Shown here one piece after another: positions 39,601-51,400 of a stretch of 64,000 bases of DNA. Below the pieces are notes generated by a model. That model was not told where the DNA came from and ran no database searches. It worked only from the letters and a program-made list of their open reading frames with translations. Numbering within the stretch: the first letter of the stretch is position 1; every line of letters begins with the position of its first letter. This DNA is from Streptomyces sp. NBC_01235 (lineage in GTDB: Bacteria; Actinomycetota; Actinomycetes; Streptomycetales; Streptomycetaceae), in contig NZ_CP108513.1 in NCBI RefSeq assembly GCF_035989285.1, positions 10,850,001 to 10,914,000 of the forward strand, in the 5' to 3' direction. The translations under genes and the position numbers were made by a program.

Positions 39601-42401
39601 TGGCACCCAAGGTCGCCGGGGCCCGCCACCTCGATGAGGCCACCCAGGACCTCCCGCTCGACTTCTTCGTGCTGTTCTCCTCGGTCACCGGTGCCCTCGG
39701 CAACGTCGGCCAGGCGGACTATGCCGCCGCCAACGGCTTCCTCGCCCGGTTCGCCGACCGGAGGGCCGAGCAGGTCGCCCGGGGCGAGCGGCGCGGACGG
39801 ACCGTGGCGATCGACTGGCCGCTGTGGGCCGACGGAGGCATGGGCGTCGACGCGGCGACCCTGGCCGCCCTGAACCGCTCCCACGGCCTCGAACCGATGA
39901 CCACCCGGGCCGGACTGCGCGCCCTGCACGGCGCGCTGGCCGCCGGCCACAGCCAGGTGCTCGTGGTCGCCGGCGAGCCCGACCGGCTGCGCGCTCTGCT
40001 GACGGCACCCGCCGGGCACTCGCCGCGGCGCCCGCGCGGGCTCCGGGCCGGCGCCGTCCGCCCGCAGCTGCGGGCGGAGCTCGCAGAGCTCGCGGCCGCC
40101 CTGCTCCGGGTCCGGCCGGCGGAACTCGACGCCGACACAGAGCTGCACGACTACGGGTTCGACTCGCTCACCCTGACCGAGTTCACCAACCGGATCAACA
40201 CCCGGTACGACATCGGCCTCACCCCGCCGGTCCTCTTCGAGCACAGCACGCTCGGACGGCTGGCGGCGTACCTCGGCACGACGTACCCCGAGCTCGCGAA
40301 CGGGCCCGAGGCGCCGGCCGGGCCGACGGACCCGCCGACCCCCGTGCCGGCACCTGTCCGGATCGTCGCGCCGCCGGTACCGGCCGCCGCGGACGACCCG
40401 GTGGCGATCGTCGGGATCAGCGGCGTCTTCCCCAAGGCCCCCGACGTCCAGGCTCTCTGGGACAACCTGCTGGCCGGCCGGGACTGCATCGAGGCCGGGC
40501 TGCCCGACCGCTGGGGCGAGCGGGCCGACGCAGCGTTCCCCTGGGCGGGACTGATCGACGGCGTCGCCGAGTTCGACCCGGCCTTCTTCGGTATCTCACC
40601 GCACGAGGCCATCCGCATGGACCCGCAGCAGCGGCTCCTCCTGCAGAGCGTGTGGGCCGCCATCGAGGACTCCGGTCACGCTCCCACCTCGCTGGCCGGC
40701 AGCGACACCGGCGTGTTCATCGGCACCCTCGACAGCGGCTACGGCCTGCTGGGGGACCCGGACGCCGACGTCGAGGGGCACACCGCGGTCGGACGCATCC
40801 CCTCGCTCGGCCCGAACCGGCTGAGCTACCTGCTGGACCTGCGCGGCCCGAGCCAGCCCATCGAGACCGCCTGCTCCAGCTCCCTGGTCGCCCTGCACCG
40901 GGCGGTCACCGCGATCCGCTCCGGCGAGTGCTCGGCGGCCGTCGCCGGCGGCGTCAACCTGCTGATCGAACCCAGCCTGCACACCAGCCTCGGCAGGTCG
41001 GGCGCGCTCTCCCCGAGCGGGCGCTGCCGCACCTTCGCCGCGGACGCCGACGGTTTCGTCCGCGGCGAGGGCGCCGGCATGGTCCTCCTCAAGCCGCTCT
41101 CCCGGGCCGAGCAGGACGGCGACCACATCTACGGCCTCATCCGCGCGACCGGCGAGAACCACGGCGGCCGCGCCCAGTCGCTGACCGCCCCGAACCCCCG
41201 CGCCCAGGCCGACCTGCTGGTCAAGGTCTACCGGCAGGCGGGCTTCGACCCGCGCACCGTCGGCTACATCGAGACCCACGGCACCGGCACCAGGCTCGGC
41301 GACCCGATCGAGATCAACGGACTCAAGGCCGCCTTCGAGGAACTGCACGCCGACGGGGACGGGCACCATTCGCCCGCCGGAAGCATCGCCCTCGGGTCGG
41401 TGAAGACCAACATCGGCCACCTCGAACTGGCCGCCGGCATCGCGGGCGTCATCAAGGTGCTGCTCCAGCTGCGGCACGGCACCCTCGCCCCCAGCCTGCA
41501 CGCCACTCCCGCCAACCCGTACATCGACCTGAACGGCAGCCCCTTCCGCGTGGTCGAGAAGGCGGAGCCCTGGCCTGTACCGACCGGCCCGGCCGGCGAG
41601 CCGCTGCCCCGGCGGGCCGGAGTGAGCTCGTTCAGCATCGGCGGCTCGAACGCGCACGTGGTCCTGGAGGAGTACCTTCCGGTCCGCCGGGACACCCCGC
41701 CCGCCGAGGACCCGGCCCTGGTCGTCCTGTCCGCCCGGACCGACGAGCGCCTGCACGAACAGGCCCGCAACCTCCTGGAGTTCGTACGGGCCGGACACGT
41801 CCCGGAGCAGGACCTCGCCGCACTCGCGTACACCCTCCAGGAGGGGCGCGACGCGATGGAGAGCCGACTGGCCGTGGCGGTCCGTACGGTGGCCGAACTC
41901 GCCGACCAGCTCGAACGGTTCCTCGACGGCCGGCCCGGGGAATGGCATCAGGCGCGCACCGCCGAGCACCAGGACGTGGTGGCGCTCTTCGCCGAGGACG
42001 ACGACCTGCGGGACACCGCCCGTATCTGGATGGAGCGCGGCCGGTTCGCCACGCTGCTCCAGTGGTGGGTCAAGGGACTGGACGTCGACTGGCGGCCGCT
42101 CCACCCGCAGGGCACCCCGCGGCGGCTCAGCCTGCCGACCTACCCCTTCGCAAAAGAACGCCACTGGCGGCCCGGCATCCGCCTGCCCCGCCCGGACCAG
42201 GCAACGGCACTGCGGGACCAGGCCCCGGCAGGCCCGGAACAGGCCACGGCACAGCCGGACCAGGCAGCACGGCAGCAGCCCGGCGAGGCGGCGGACCCGG
42301 CCGCGCGGTCGGCCCTGCCCGCCGTACAGCGGCATCTGCTGAAAGTGGTGCGCCGGCGGTCCTTCGCACCGCTCGCCGGAACGAACGAAACGGAGCGTTG
42401 A
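36663..42401 (+). CDS. trans-AT PKS, ACP-KS-KR-ACP-KS
   Basis: PKS of 1912 aa; ATG 36663 with AAGGAAAGGG upstream. Order by residue: ACP 7-83 (GVNSL, Ser43); a Glu/Asp-rich linker; KS 138-561 (TACSAS, HGTGT, NLGH); KR 726-1110 (GGAGGLG, FSS, DYAAAN, with IDG suggesting B-type); ACP 1135-1208 (GFDSL, Ser1168); KS 1245-1673 (TACSSS, THGTGT, NIGH); then a repeat-rich Gln/Pro/Ala tail with no further domain. The leading ACP is the natural partner of the KR-ACP0 end of the 10967 protein. The terminal KS has its MT-ACP on the next protein (42407), six bases downstream. The first module lacks DH and would leave a beta-hydroxyl group. Confidence 0.94.
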   Translation: MNRALDAVERRLKAVLAAVLAAEGTEVSADQLDAGFVDLGVNSLLSVEVVDRANADLGLDLGVEVVFDHPDVRELAQFVLAEHGDRLGDLLGRNGTDVEETEETEDIGETADVEEAEEADDAGLAHAAPTAGQAAAGDIAVIGMSGRFPGARDLDELWDLLREGRSAVREIDRPGWPLEAFYDPDPQRPDRSISKWAGLLDDHDRFDPRFFGISPAEAEHMDPQQRLFLEESYRAFEDGGIAVDALAGRRVGVYVGARGSDYLDRAVRAGGAGAQVFLGTDMAILAARISYALNLTGPSLTIDTACSASLVAIHLACDSIRRGESELALAGGVFVLTSPEFQVLTSKMNMLSPDGRCKTFDDDADGIVIGEGVGVVVLKSLAAALADGDHIHGVIKGSAMNQDGRTKGITAPSSRSQRALLHQAYAAAGVAPDTIGYVEAHGTGTKLGDPIEVRALTDAFREHTDRTGYCALGSHKGNLGHSIMSAGVAGLLKVLLALRHREIPPTLHVRRLNRHLDLAGSPFRVNTELRNWEPSADHPRRAGVSAFAFSGTNCHVVVEEAPARAETSGAPEAAYPVPLSARTPEALRRQVTRLADRLTRDAGELRLQDVAATLALGRTHLPHRHAVVAHSMDELVRALRTLEAGSEPAESTPSGDADALVRAYRRGDDVDWTSWWQGKPHRRVPLPAYPFHGERYWLAPTTVTDADADADETGERGRPGADGSDSVLLLAPAWHDWPQDTAPDDTERLVVLDERLPAVPGLSFLRLTGRYEDDAVRLLDELRSRAPGPLFVQLAVTDGALSAGLLGLLLTAGREYPGIRGQEVALRADAGAQEVRRLLDRARRLSGATRVRADRAGLRGARWAELAAPQPAAPWRTGGVYLITGGAGGLGRLLVADIARHTDGATVVLTGRSPAAPVPAADGVRVEYRQADVTDQAATARLVAEVLAEHGRIDGVVHAAGVLRDGYLATKTAADAAAVLAPKVAGARHLDEATQDLPLDFFVLFSSVTGALGNVGQADYAAANGFLARFADRRAEQVARGERRGRTVAIDWPLWADGGMGVDAATLAALNRSHGLEPMTTRAGLRALHGALAAGHSQVLVVAGEPDRLRALLTAPAGHSPRRPRGLRAGAVRPQLRAELAELAAALLRVRPAELDADTELHDYGFDSLTLTEFTNRINTRYDIGLTPPVLFEHSTLGRLAAYLGTTYPELANGPEAPAGPTDPPTPVPAPVRIVAPPVPAAADDPVAIVGISGVFPKAPDVQALWDNLLAGRDCIEAGLPDRWGERADAAFPWAGLIDGVAEFDPAFFGISPHEAIRMDPQQRLLLQSVWAAIEDSGHAPTSLAGSDTGVFIGTLDSGYGLLGDPDADVEGHTAVGRIPSLGPNRLSYLLDLRGPSQPIETACSSSLVALHRAVTAIRSGECSAAVAGGVNLLIEPSLHTSLGRSGALSPSGRCRTFAADADGFVRGEGAGMVLLKPLSRAEQDGDHIYGLIRATGENHGGRAQSLTAPNPRAQADLLVKVYRQAGFDPRTVGYIETHGTGTRLGDPIEINGLKAAFEELHADGDGHHSPAGSIALGSVKTNIGHLELAAGIAGVIKVLLQLRHGTLAPSLHATPANPYIDLNGSPFRVVEKAEPWPVPTGPAGEPLPRRAGVSSFSIGGSNAHVVLEEYLPVRRDTPPAEDPALVVLSARTDERLHEQARNLLEFVRAGHVPEQDLAALAYTLQEGRDAMESRLAVAVRTVAELADQLERFLDGRPGEWHQARTAEHQDVVALFAEDDDLRDTARIWMERGRFATLLQWWVKGLDVDWRPLHPQGTPRRLSLPTYPFAKERHWRPGIRLPRPDQATALRDQAPAGPEQATAQPDQAARQQPGEAADPAARSALPAVQRHLLKVVRRRSFAPLAGTNETER

Positions 42402-42406
42402 GCACA

Positions 42407-45400
42407 ATGGACGAGCTTCTGGGCAGGCTGCTCTGGGCACAGCTGCGCACCGCCGGCTGGTGCGGCGACGACGTGACCGACATATCCGAGGTGACGGCCC
42501 GCCACAACGCCCCCCAGCACGTGGCCCGTTGGTTCGCGGCGAGCATCGACCGGCTGCGGGAACAGGGCCTGGTGCGCCGCTCGGGGGACCTGTGCGTCGC
42601 CCTGGACGCCGAACCCCCGGCCGAGGCCTGGGCCGCATGGGAGCGCCGCAGGGACGAGCTGCTCGCCGACGCGAGCACCCGGCCGCGACTGGTCATCGCC
42701 GAGGCGATGCTGCGGACCCTGCCGCAGCTGCTGGCCGGTGAGAAGCTGACCACCGACGTGCTCTTCCCCGGCGGCTCCATGGAGCTGGTGCGCCCCGTCT
42801 ACCGGGGCAACCCGATGGCCGACTTCCTCAATGAGATCGTCGCCGAGGCCGTCGGCGGCTACGTCCACCACCGCCGCGCCGAGGATCCGTCCGCCCGGGT
42901 CCGGCTGCTGGAGATCGGCGCGGGCACCGGCTCCACCAGCCAGGACGTCCTCCGGACCCTCGCGGACGTTCGGGACGCGGTCGAGGAGTACCGCTTCACC
43001 GACCTCTCCCGGGCGTTCCTGCAGCAGGCCGAGGCGGCCTTCCACGCCGACGCGCCGTACCTGCGGACCGCGGTCCTCGACATCGAGCGCCCCCCGGCCG
43101 AGCAGGGTGCCGACACCGCCTCCTACGACGTGGTGCTCGCGACCAACGTGCTGCACGCCACCCGGAGGGTGCGCGAGGCCGTGGCGCACGCCAAGTCGCT
43201 GCTGCGACCCGGCGGCCTGCTCGTCCTCAACGAGATGAACGACAGCTCGATGCTCTCGCACGTCGCCTTCGGCCTGCTGGAGGGCTGGTGGCTGCACGAG
43301 GACCCGGAGCTGCGCATGCCCGCCAGCCCGGCGCTGACCTCGGCCTCCTGGGAGAGGGTGCTCTCCGAGGCCGGATTCCGGTCGGTGTTCTTCCCGGTGG
43401 CCGAGGTCCCCGGGGTGGAGGGCCAGATCGTGATCGCGCAGAGCGACGGGATCCTGCCCGGCGCCACCGCACCCGGTCCGGCCGCGGCCGCCCCCGCCGT
43501 CGAGCAGGCGGCTCTGGCCCGGGCGGCCGAGCCCGTTGCGAGCCACCGGGCAGCCCTGCTCACCGAGTTGGCCGGGGCGCTCCAGATGCCGGAAACGTCC
43601 ATAGCCGGGGACCGGGCGTTCCGTGACTACGGGCTGGACTCGATCCTGGGGATCCAGTTCGTGCAGCGGGTGAACACGGTGCTGGGTACCGAGCTGGCGA
43701 CGACGGTGCTGTTCGAGCACGGCACGCTGGACCAACTCGCGGCGTTCGTCGACTCGTCGGGCCTCGTGGCACCGGCTCGGCTCCAGGCTCCGATGCAGGT
43801 GCCGGCTCCGGTGGCCGCGGCCACCGTCGCCCCGGTCGAGACCACGGACGACGCCTTGGAGCCCATCGCGATCGTCGGTCTGAGTGGCCGGTTCGCCGGT
43901 TCGCGGACGCCGGAGGAGCTGTGGGAGCACCTGGCCGCGGGCACCGACCTCGTCGGCGACGTGACCCGCTGGGACCTCTCCCACCTCAAGCGCCGCAACC
44001 CGGACTTCTGCACCCGCGGAGCCTTCCTCGACGGGCACGACGAGTTCGATCCGTTGTTCTTCGGTGTGTCGGGTCTGGAGGCGGAGTTCATGGATCCGCA
44101 GCAGCGGGTCTTTCTGGAGGAGTCCTGGACCGCTCTGGAGAACGCGGGTTATGCCGGGGCAGGCGTCCGCGGCAGCCGCTGCGGCGTCTACGCGGGCTTC
44201 ACCGGCGGCGACTACCACTCCCTGTACCGGACGGAGGAGTCCTTCCCCCAGGCGATGATGGGGCAGGCCGGTTCGATTCTGTCGGCGCGGATTGCGTACA
44301 TGTTGGATTTGCGTGGTCCTGCGGTGACGGTGGATACGGCGTGTTCGAGTTCGTTGGTGGCGGTGCATCTGGCGTGTGAGGCGTTGCGTTCGGGTGGGCT
44401 GGACATGGCGTTGGCGGGTGGGGTGTTCGTGTTGAGCACGCCGGAGTTTTTTGCGTCGGCGCAGGCGGCGGGGATGTTGTCGGCTTCGGGTCGGTGTGCG
44501 GCGTTTGATGCGGGGGCTGATGGGTTTGTGCCGGGTGAGGGTGCGGGGGTGGTGGTGTTGCGCCGGTTGCGGGATGCGCTGGCGGATGGTGATTTTGTCC
44601 ATGGGGTGATTCGTGGGTCGGGTGTGAATCAGGATGGGGCGAGTAACGGGATCACGGCGCCGAGGGTGGGGGCGCAGGAGGCGTTGCTGGGTGAGGTGTG
44701 GGACCGGTTCGGGGTGGATGCGGGTTCGATCGGTTTGGTGGAGGCGCATGGGACGGGGACTGCGCTGGGGGATCCGGTGGAGTTCGAGGCGTTGTCGCGG
44801 GCGTTCGGTGCGCGGTCGGATGGTCGTGGGTTTTGTGCGTTGGGGACGGTGAAGGCGAATCTGGGGCATACGGCTGCTGCGGCTGGGGTGGCTGGGGTGG
44901 TGAAGGCGGTGCTGGCGTTGCGGCATGGGAAGGTGCCGCCGTTGGTGCATTTTGAGCGGGTCAATCCGCGGATCGCGTTGGAGGGTTCGCCGTTTTATGT
45001 GAATGGGGGGTTGCGGGAGTGGGTGCCGGGTGTGGGGGGTTCGCGGCTGGCGGCGGTGAGTGCGTTCGGGTTCTCGGGGACGAATGCGCATGTGGTGATT
45101 GAGCAGGCGCCGCAGCGGTTGCGGGTGGCGAGGGTTGTGCCGGGTTGTCTGGTGGTGTTGTCGGCGGCGTCGGTGGAGCAGGTGCGTGAGCAGGCGGGTG
45201 CGTTGCTGGGGTGGGCGGACAGTGCTGTGGGCCGTGACACGCCGCTTGCGGATGTGAGTTTCACGTTGTTGACGGGGCGTCGTCATGTGCGTCACCGGCT
45301 GGCTGTGGTGGTGTCCGATCGTGCTGGGCTGGTCGCGGCGCTGTCGGGCTGGCTGGAGAACGGCGCGGCGCCGGGCGTGTTCGTATCGGAGACCTCCCAG

Positions 45401-48400
45401 CCTGCGCAGCACCCCGCGGGGCTGGTGCGGTATGCGCAGGAGTGTCTGCGGGAGTGCGGTGCGCCGTCGGGGCTGGACGGCGCGGCCTACCGTGAGCGGT
45501 TGTCGGCGGTGGCCGAACTGTTCGTGCAGGGGCAGGACTTCGACTTCGGTGTGCTGTTCGCCGAGGGTGGTTTCGCCCGGGTGCCGTTGCCGACGTATCC
45601 CTTCGCCCGCCGCCGCTACTGGCCGGCCAAGGCCGAACGGCGCCCGTCCGCCGGTGGACGCGAGGAACTGCACCCGCTCGTCCACGCCAACACCTCGATG
45701 CTGGGCACGACCCGCTTCACCACCACGCTGACCGGTGAGGAGTTCTTCCTCGCCGACCATGTCGTGGGCGGGCGGTCCCTGCTGCCCGGTGTCGTCTCGC
45801 TCGAAATGGCCCGCGCGGCGGTGTGCCTCGCCCTCGACGAGGGCGAGCAGTCCCTCCGGCTGCGCAACGTCACCTGGCCCCGCCCGGTGATCTCGGACGG
45901 CACCCCCGTCACACTGCGGATCACCCTGTCCGACACACCGTCCGGGGCGATCGGCTTCGCCATCCACGGCGAGGACGCGGTGGTGCACTGCCAGGGCGAG
46001 GCCGAGCGGCTCACCCTCCCCGCACCGGCCACCGATCCGGCCCCGCCGGCGGGTCGCCGGATCACCGCCGAGGAGAACTACGCCGCGCTGCGCGCCCGGG
46101 GCATCGAGCACGGGCCGCGCCTGCGCGCACTCACCGACGTACACCTCGGTGCCGACCGGGCGGTGTCGCGCCTGCTGGCGCCGTCGGACGTCGCCTCCGG
46201 GGACTACTGGCTCCACCCGAGCCTGCTGGACGCCGCGCTGCAGACTGTCGTCGCTTTCAGCGCCGGCACGGGCGCATCGGCCTCGGCGGTGCCGTTCGCA
46301 GCCGACGAGGTCGCCGTGTTCGGCCCCTGCCCGGAGCACCCGGTGGCGATCGCCCGGGCCACCGGTGCGTCCGCCTTCGACGTGGACGTGTGCGCCGAGG
46401 ACGGCACGGTGTGCGTCCGGATCCAGGGACTGCACCTGCGCGAACTCGACCGGCAAGCGACCGCGCCCGCACTCCCGTCGCCCTCCGCTGCGGACCGGGA
46501 CGGCGCGGACGGCGGGGTGTTCCTGGTACCGACGTGGACTCCCGTGCCCACAAAGGAGCTGCGGGCCGCCGACCCGGCGCCCGCGGGCACCGTGCTGGTG
46601 GTCGGCGAGGACGGCCCGTACCGGCGCCGGGTGCTTGCCGCTCTCCCCGAGGCGGTGGCCGCGGACTCCGCCGCGACCGCGGGCCGCGACGGACTGGCGC
46701 AGGTGCTCTGGGTCGCGCCGGAGCCGGCCGGCGCACCGGCCGAGGAGCAGGACCGGGGTGTGCTGGAGGTCCTCCGGCTGGTCAAGTCCCTGCTGGCGGC
46801 CGGGTACGGCGAGCGCGAGCTGTGGCTGACGGTCGCCACTGTCGCGACCCAGGCCGTCACCCCCGACGAGCCGAACGAGCCGGCGCACGCGAGCGTGCAC
46901 GGACTGGTCGGCGCGCTAGCCAAGGAGTACCCGCACTGGCAGGTGCGCCTGGTCGACCTGCCCGCGAGCGGCCCGTGGCCGGTGCGGGACCTGCTGACCC
47001 TGCCCGCCGTCGACGCGACCCTCGCCTACCGGTCGGGTTGTTGGTATGCGCAGCGGTGGTTGCCGGCTGCGGTGCCTGTGGGTGTGGGTGGGGTGCGGCG
47101 TGGTGGTGTGTATGTGGTCGTGGGTGGTGCTGGTGGTATTGGTGTGGTGTGGTCGGAGTATGTGGCCCGGGTGTATGGGGCGCAGGTGGTGTGGCTTGGC
47201 CGGCGTCCTGTGGATGCGGTGATCGGGGCGGGTGTGGAGCGGGTGGCTGCGGTGGGTCCGCGGCCGGTGTATGTGGTGGCGGATGTCACGGATGCGGCGG
47301 CGGTGGAGCGGGCGGCTGTCGTGGTGCGGGAGCGGTTCGGTGCGGTGCATGGGGTGGTGCATTCGGGGCTGGTGCTCGCGGATCGTTCTCTGGCGTCGAT
47401 GTCGGAGGGGGAGTTTCGGGCGGCGTTGGATGTGAAGGTGGCCGGGAGTGTCCATCTGGTGGAGGCGTTTGGTGGTCCGTCGCTCGAGCTGGTGTTGTTC
47501 TTCTCGTCGTTGAATGCGTTTTTGCGGGCGGCGGGGCAGAGTAATTATGCGGCGGGTTGTACGTTTCAGGATGCGTTCGCGGCGCGGTTGGCGGTGGAGC
47601 TGCCGGGCCGGGTGCGGGTGGTGCACTGGGGTTACTGGGGCAGTGTGGGTGCTGTTTCGACGCCTGCGCAGCGGGAGCGGATGCGGCGGTTGGGTCTGGT
47701 GTCGATCGAGGCGCCGGAGGCGATGGCCGCGGTCGAGGCGGTCGTGGCGGGACCACGGGTACACACCGGCTTCCTCAACACCAATGGCAGTGTCGACGTC
47801 GCGGGCATCACGATCGCCCCGGTCCCCGTCGGCGACCTGAAGCCGCTGCCCGCTCTGGCCCGCATCGTCCAGGCCGACCTCGAAGAGCGGTTCGCTTCGG
47901 CGGCCGTGCCGGTGGACCTGCCCTCGGCCGGCGCAGCCGGACTCGACGTGGCCGAAGTGCTCGGCCTGGTCTCGGAGGTGCTCGGCGTCGAGGGCGAGGC
48001 GATCGATGCGCAGGCCCCGCTGGAGGAGTACGGCTGGGACCGGGTGCGTCTGGCCGCCTTCGTGGAGCGGCTGCGCGGGCGCGGGATCGAGGCCGACGAG
48101 CGGTCCCTGCTCACCGCCCACACCCTGGCCGAACTCATCCAGGAAACCCGGGAGTCGACCGGCGGGGTCGACGCCCTGATCGCCGACCTCCTCTGGGACC
48201 GGCTGAGCGCGACCGGCTGGTTCACCGCCCCGGTCGACGACGTCTGCGCCCTGGCGCACGGCCACCTCGGGCGCTGGCTCGACGAGACCCTGCGGCTGCT
48301 GGACGCCCGCGGCCACGTCCGCTACGACGGCATGTCCTGCACGCCGCTGCGGCCCGCGCCGCAGTCCGCCTGGTCCGAGTGGGACCGGACGAAGGAGACC

Positions 48401-51400
48401 GTCCTGGCGGGGCCGGACTTCCGCACCCAGGTCGTGCTGATCGACACGGTGCTGAAGGCCCTGCCGGACGTACTGACCGGCCGCCGCCTGGCCACCGAGA
48501 TCCTGTTCCCGGACTCCTCGATGGACCTGGTGCAGGGCCTCTACCAGGGCAACCGCCTGGCGGACTTCTTCAACGGCGTGCTGGCGGATGCCGTGGCCGT
48601 TTATGTCGAGCGGCGTCTCGCCGAGGATCCGGCGGCCCGGGTGCGGATCCTGGAGGTGGGCGCCGGGACCGGCGGAACCAGTGCGATGGTGTTCCGGCGG
48701 CTGCGGCCGTACCGGGACGCGATCGCGGAGTACCGGTACACCGATCTTTCCCCGGCCTTCCTGCAGCACGCCGAGCGTGCCTACGGCCCGGACAACCCGT
48801 TCCTTGTCTACGGCCTCCTCGACATCGAGCGCTCCCCGGCCGACCAGGACGTCGAACTCGGCACCTACGACCTCGTCGTCGCCACCAACGTGCTGCACGC
48901 GACCCGGCGGATGCACCGCACCCTGGCGCACGCCAAGGCGCTGCTGCGGCCGAACGGTCTGCTCCTGGTCAACGAACTGACCAGGAACGAGGTCTGGGTG
49001 CACCTGACCTTCGGGCTGCTCGAAGGCTGGTGGCTCTCGGAGGACGCCGAACTGCGCATCCCGGGAGGCCCCGTGCTCGCCCCTGCCACCTGGCGCCGCG
49101 CGCTGGGGGATGTCGGCTTTCGTACGGTGGCGTTCCCGCTCGGCGCCGACCGCGACCTGCCCCACCACGTGATCATGGCCGAGAGCGACGGCGTCATCTC
49201 GCTGGTCTCGGAGCCCCGCCCGCGGGCGGTGGAACCGATGGCGGAGGCGGCCGTGGTCCAGGAACCCCCGGTCGAGGAACCCTCTGTCGAGGACCGCGCG
49301 GCCGTGCGGGAGCGCGGCGTCGAACTGCTGCGCACCCTCTTCGCCGAGACGCTGAAGGTCGAGATCGCCGACCTCGATCCGCACGCTTCCTTCGAGTCGT
49401 TCGGCATCGACTCCATCGTGGTCGTCCAACTCACGGCACGGCTGCGGCAGGTCTTCGGCGAGGTCGGCAGCACCCTGCTGTTCGAGCACCGGACGCTCGC
49501 CTCGCTCGCCGAGCACTTCGGGCGGACCCACCCGGACGTCCTGACCGCAGGCGCCCGCAACGCTGCCCCGTCCGCGCCGGAAACCGCGGCGAAGGTCATG
49601 CCTGCCCCCGTCCGGCGGGAGGAGCGGGAGGAGGACGTGGCGATCGTCGGCCTGGCCGGCCGTTATCCCGGGGCGGACGCCCTCGACGCGTTCTGGGCGA
49701 ACCTGCGCGCGGGCCACGACAGCGTCACCGAGGTGCCTGCCGACCGCTGGGCGGCCACCGCGGGCCGCGACTGGCACGGCGGCTTCCTGTCCGGTGTGGA
49801 CCGCTTCGACCCGCTGTTCTTCGGTATCTCGCCGGTGGACGCGGAGCTGATGGACCCCCAGGAGCGGTTGTTCCTGGAGTGCTCCTACGCGACCCTCCAG
49901 GACGCCGGCTACACCCGTGACGCGCTCAACGCACAGGGCAGGGTCGGCGTGTACGTCGGCGTCATGTACTCCGAGTACCAGCTCTACGGCGCCCAGGAGC
50001 AGCTCGCCGGCGAGCCGGTCGCGATGGCCGGCAGCGCCGCGTCCATCGCCAACCGGGTCTCGTACTTCGCTGACTTCACCGGCCCCAGCCTGGCCGTCGA
50101 CACGATGTGCTCGGCCTCGCTGACCGCGATCCACCTGGCCTGCGAGAGCATCCGGCGCGGCGAGTCGGACCTCGCGCTCGCGGGCGGCGTCAACGTCTCG
50201 GTGCACCCCAACAAGTTCCTGATGCTCGGTCAGGGCGGCTTCCTGTCCGAGGCCGGCCGCTGTGCCGCGTTCGGCGCCCAGGGCGACGGTTTCGTGCCGG
50301 CCGAGGGCGTCGGCGCGGTGCTGCTGAAGCCGCTGTCACGAGCGGTCGCCGACGGCGACCGGATCCACGGCGTGATCAAGGGCAGCGCGGTCAACCACGG
50401 AGGCCGGACCAACGGCTACACCGTTCCCGACCCGGCCGCCCAGCGGGCCGTGATCGCCGAGGCGCTCACCCGGGCCGGCATCGACCCTGCCACCGTGAGC
50501 TACGTCGAGGCGCACGGCACAGGAACCTCCCTCGGCGACCCGATCGAGATCGCGGGGCTCGCCGGCGCCCTCGGCGACCGCGCCGGTCAGGCGCACCCGG
50601 TCGCGATCGGCTCGGTGAAGTCCAACATCGGGCACGCCGAGAGCGCGGCGGGCATCGCCGGGCTCACCAAGGTGCTGCTCCAGATGCGGCACGGCGAACT
50701 CGTGCCGACCCTGCACACTCACGCGCTGAACCCGCACATCGACTTCGCCGGCACGCCGTTCCAGGTGCAGCGCGAGGTGGGCCCATGGCGGACGGACGGG
50801 ACGCCGCGGCGCGCCGGCATCTCGTCGTTCGGCGCCGGCGGCGCCAACGCCCATGTGATCGTGGAGGAGTACACGCCGCCACCGGTGCGCCGGTACCCCG
50901 CACCCGGCCTGGTCGTGCTGTCGGCCAAGGACGAGGACCGGCTGCGGGCTGCGGCGGGCGAGCTCGCGGCGTTCCTGGACACCGCCGAGGTCGACCTCAC
51001 CGAGCTGGTGCACTCCCTGCAGACCGGCCGGGAGGCGATGACCGAGCGGCTGGCCTTTTGGACCGACACCGTTGCCGGGGCCCGCGACCGGCTGCGGGCG
51101 TTCGCCGAACGCCGCACGGGGGAGTGGCACCGCGGCCGGGCCGGCCGCGAGCCCGGCACCGTAGCGGCGGGCACCTGGCTCGACCAGGGCGCGTACGACC
51201 GCGTGCTGGAGGCCTGGACCAGGGGCCACGCCGTCGACTGGTCCCGGCTGTACCGGGCCGGCAGCCCGCGCCGCATCGCCCTGCCGACCTACCCGTTCGC
51301 GCGCGAGCGGTGCTGGATCGCCCAGAGCCCGACGCCGGGGGCGCGGCCGCTGCACCCGCTGCTGCACCGCAACACCTCCGATCTGACGGAGGTCCGCTAC

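Noticed and set aside
39824..42406. Upstream extension of the 42407 PKS frame into the 36663 gene
   Set aside because: The extension is Arg/Gly/Pro-rich out-of-frame sequence lying over a clear KS. The MT domain starts properly at ATG 42407, next to the previous stop.
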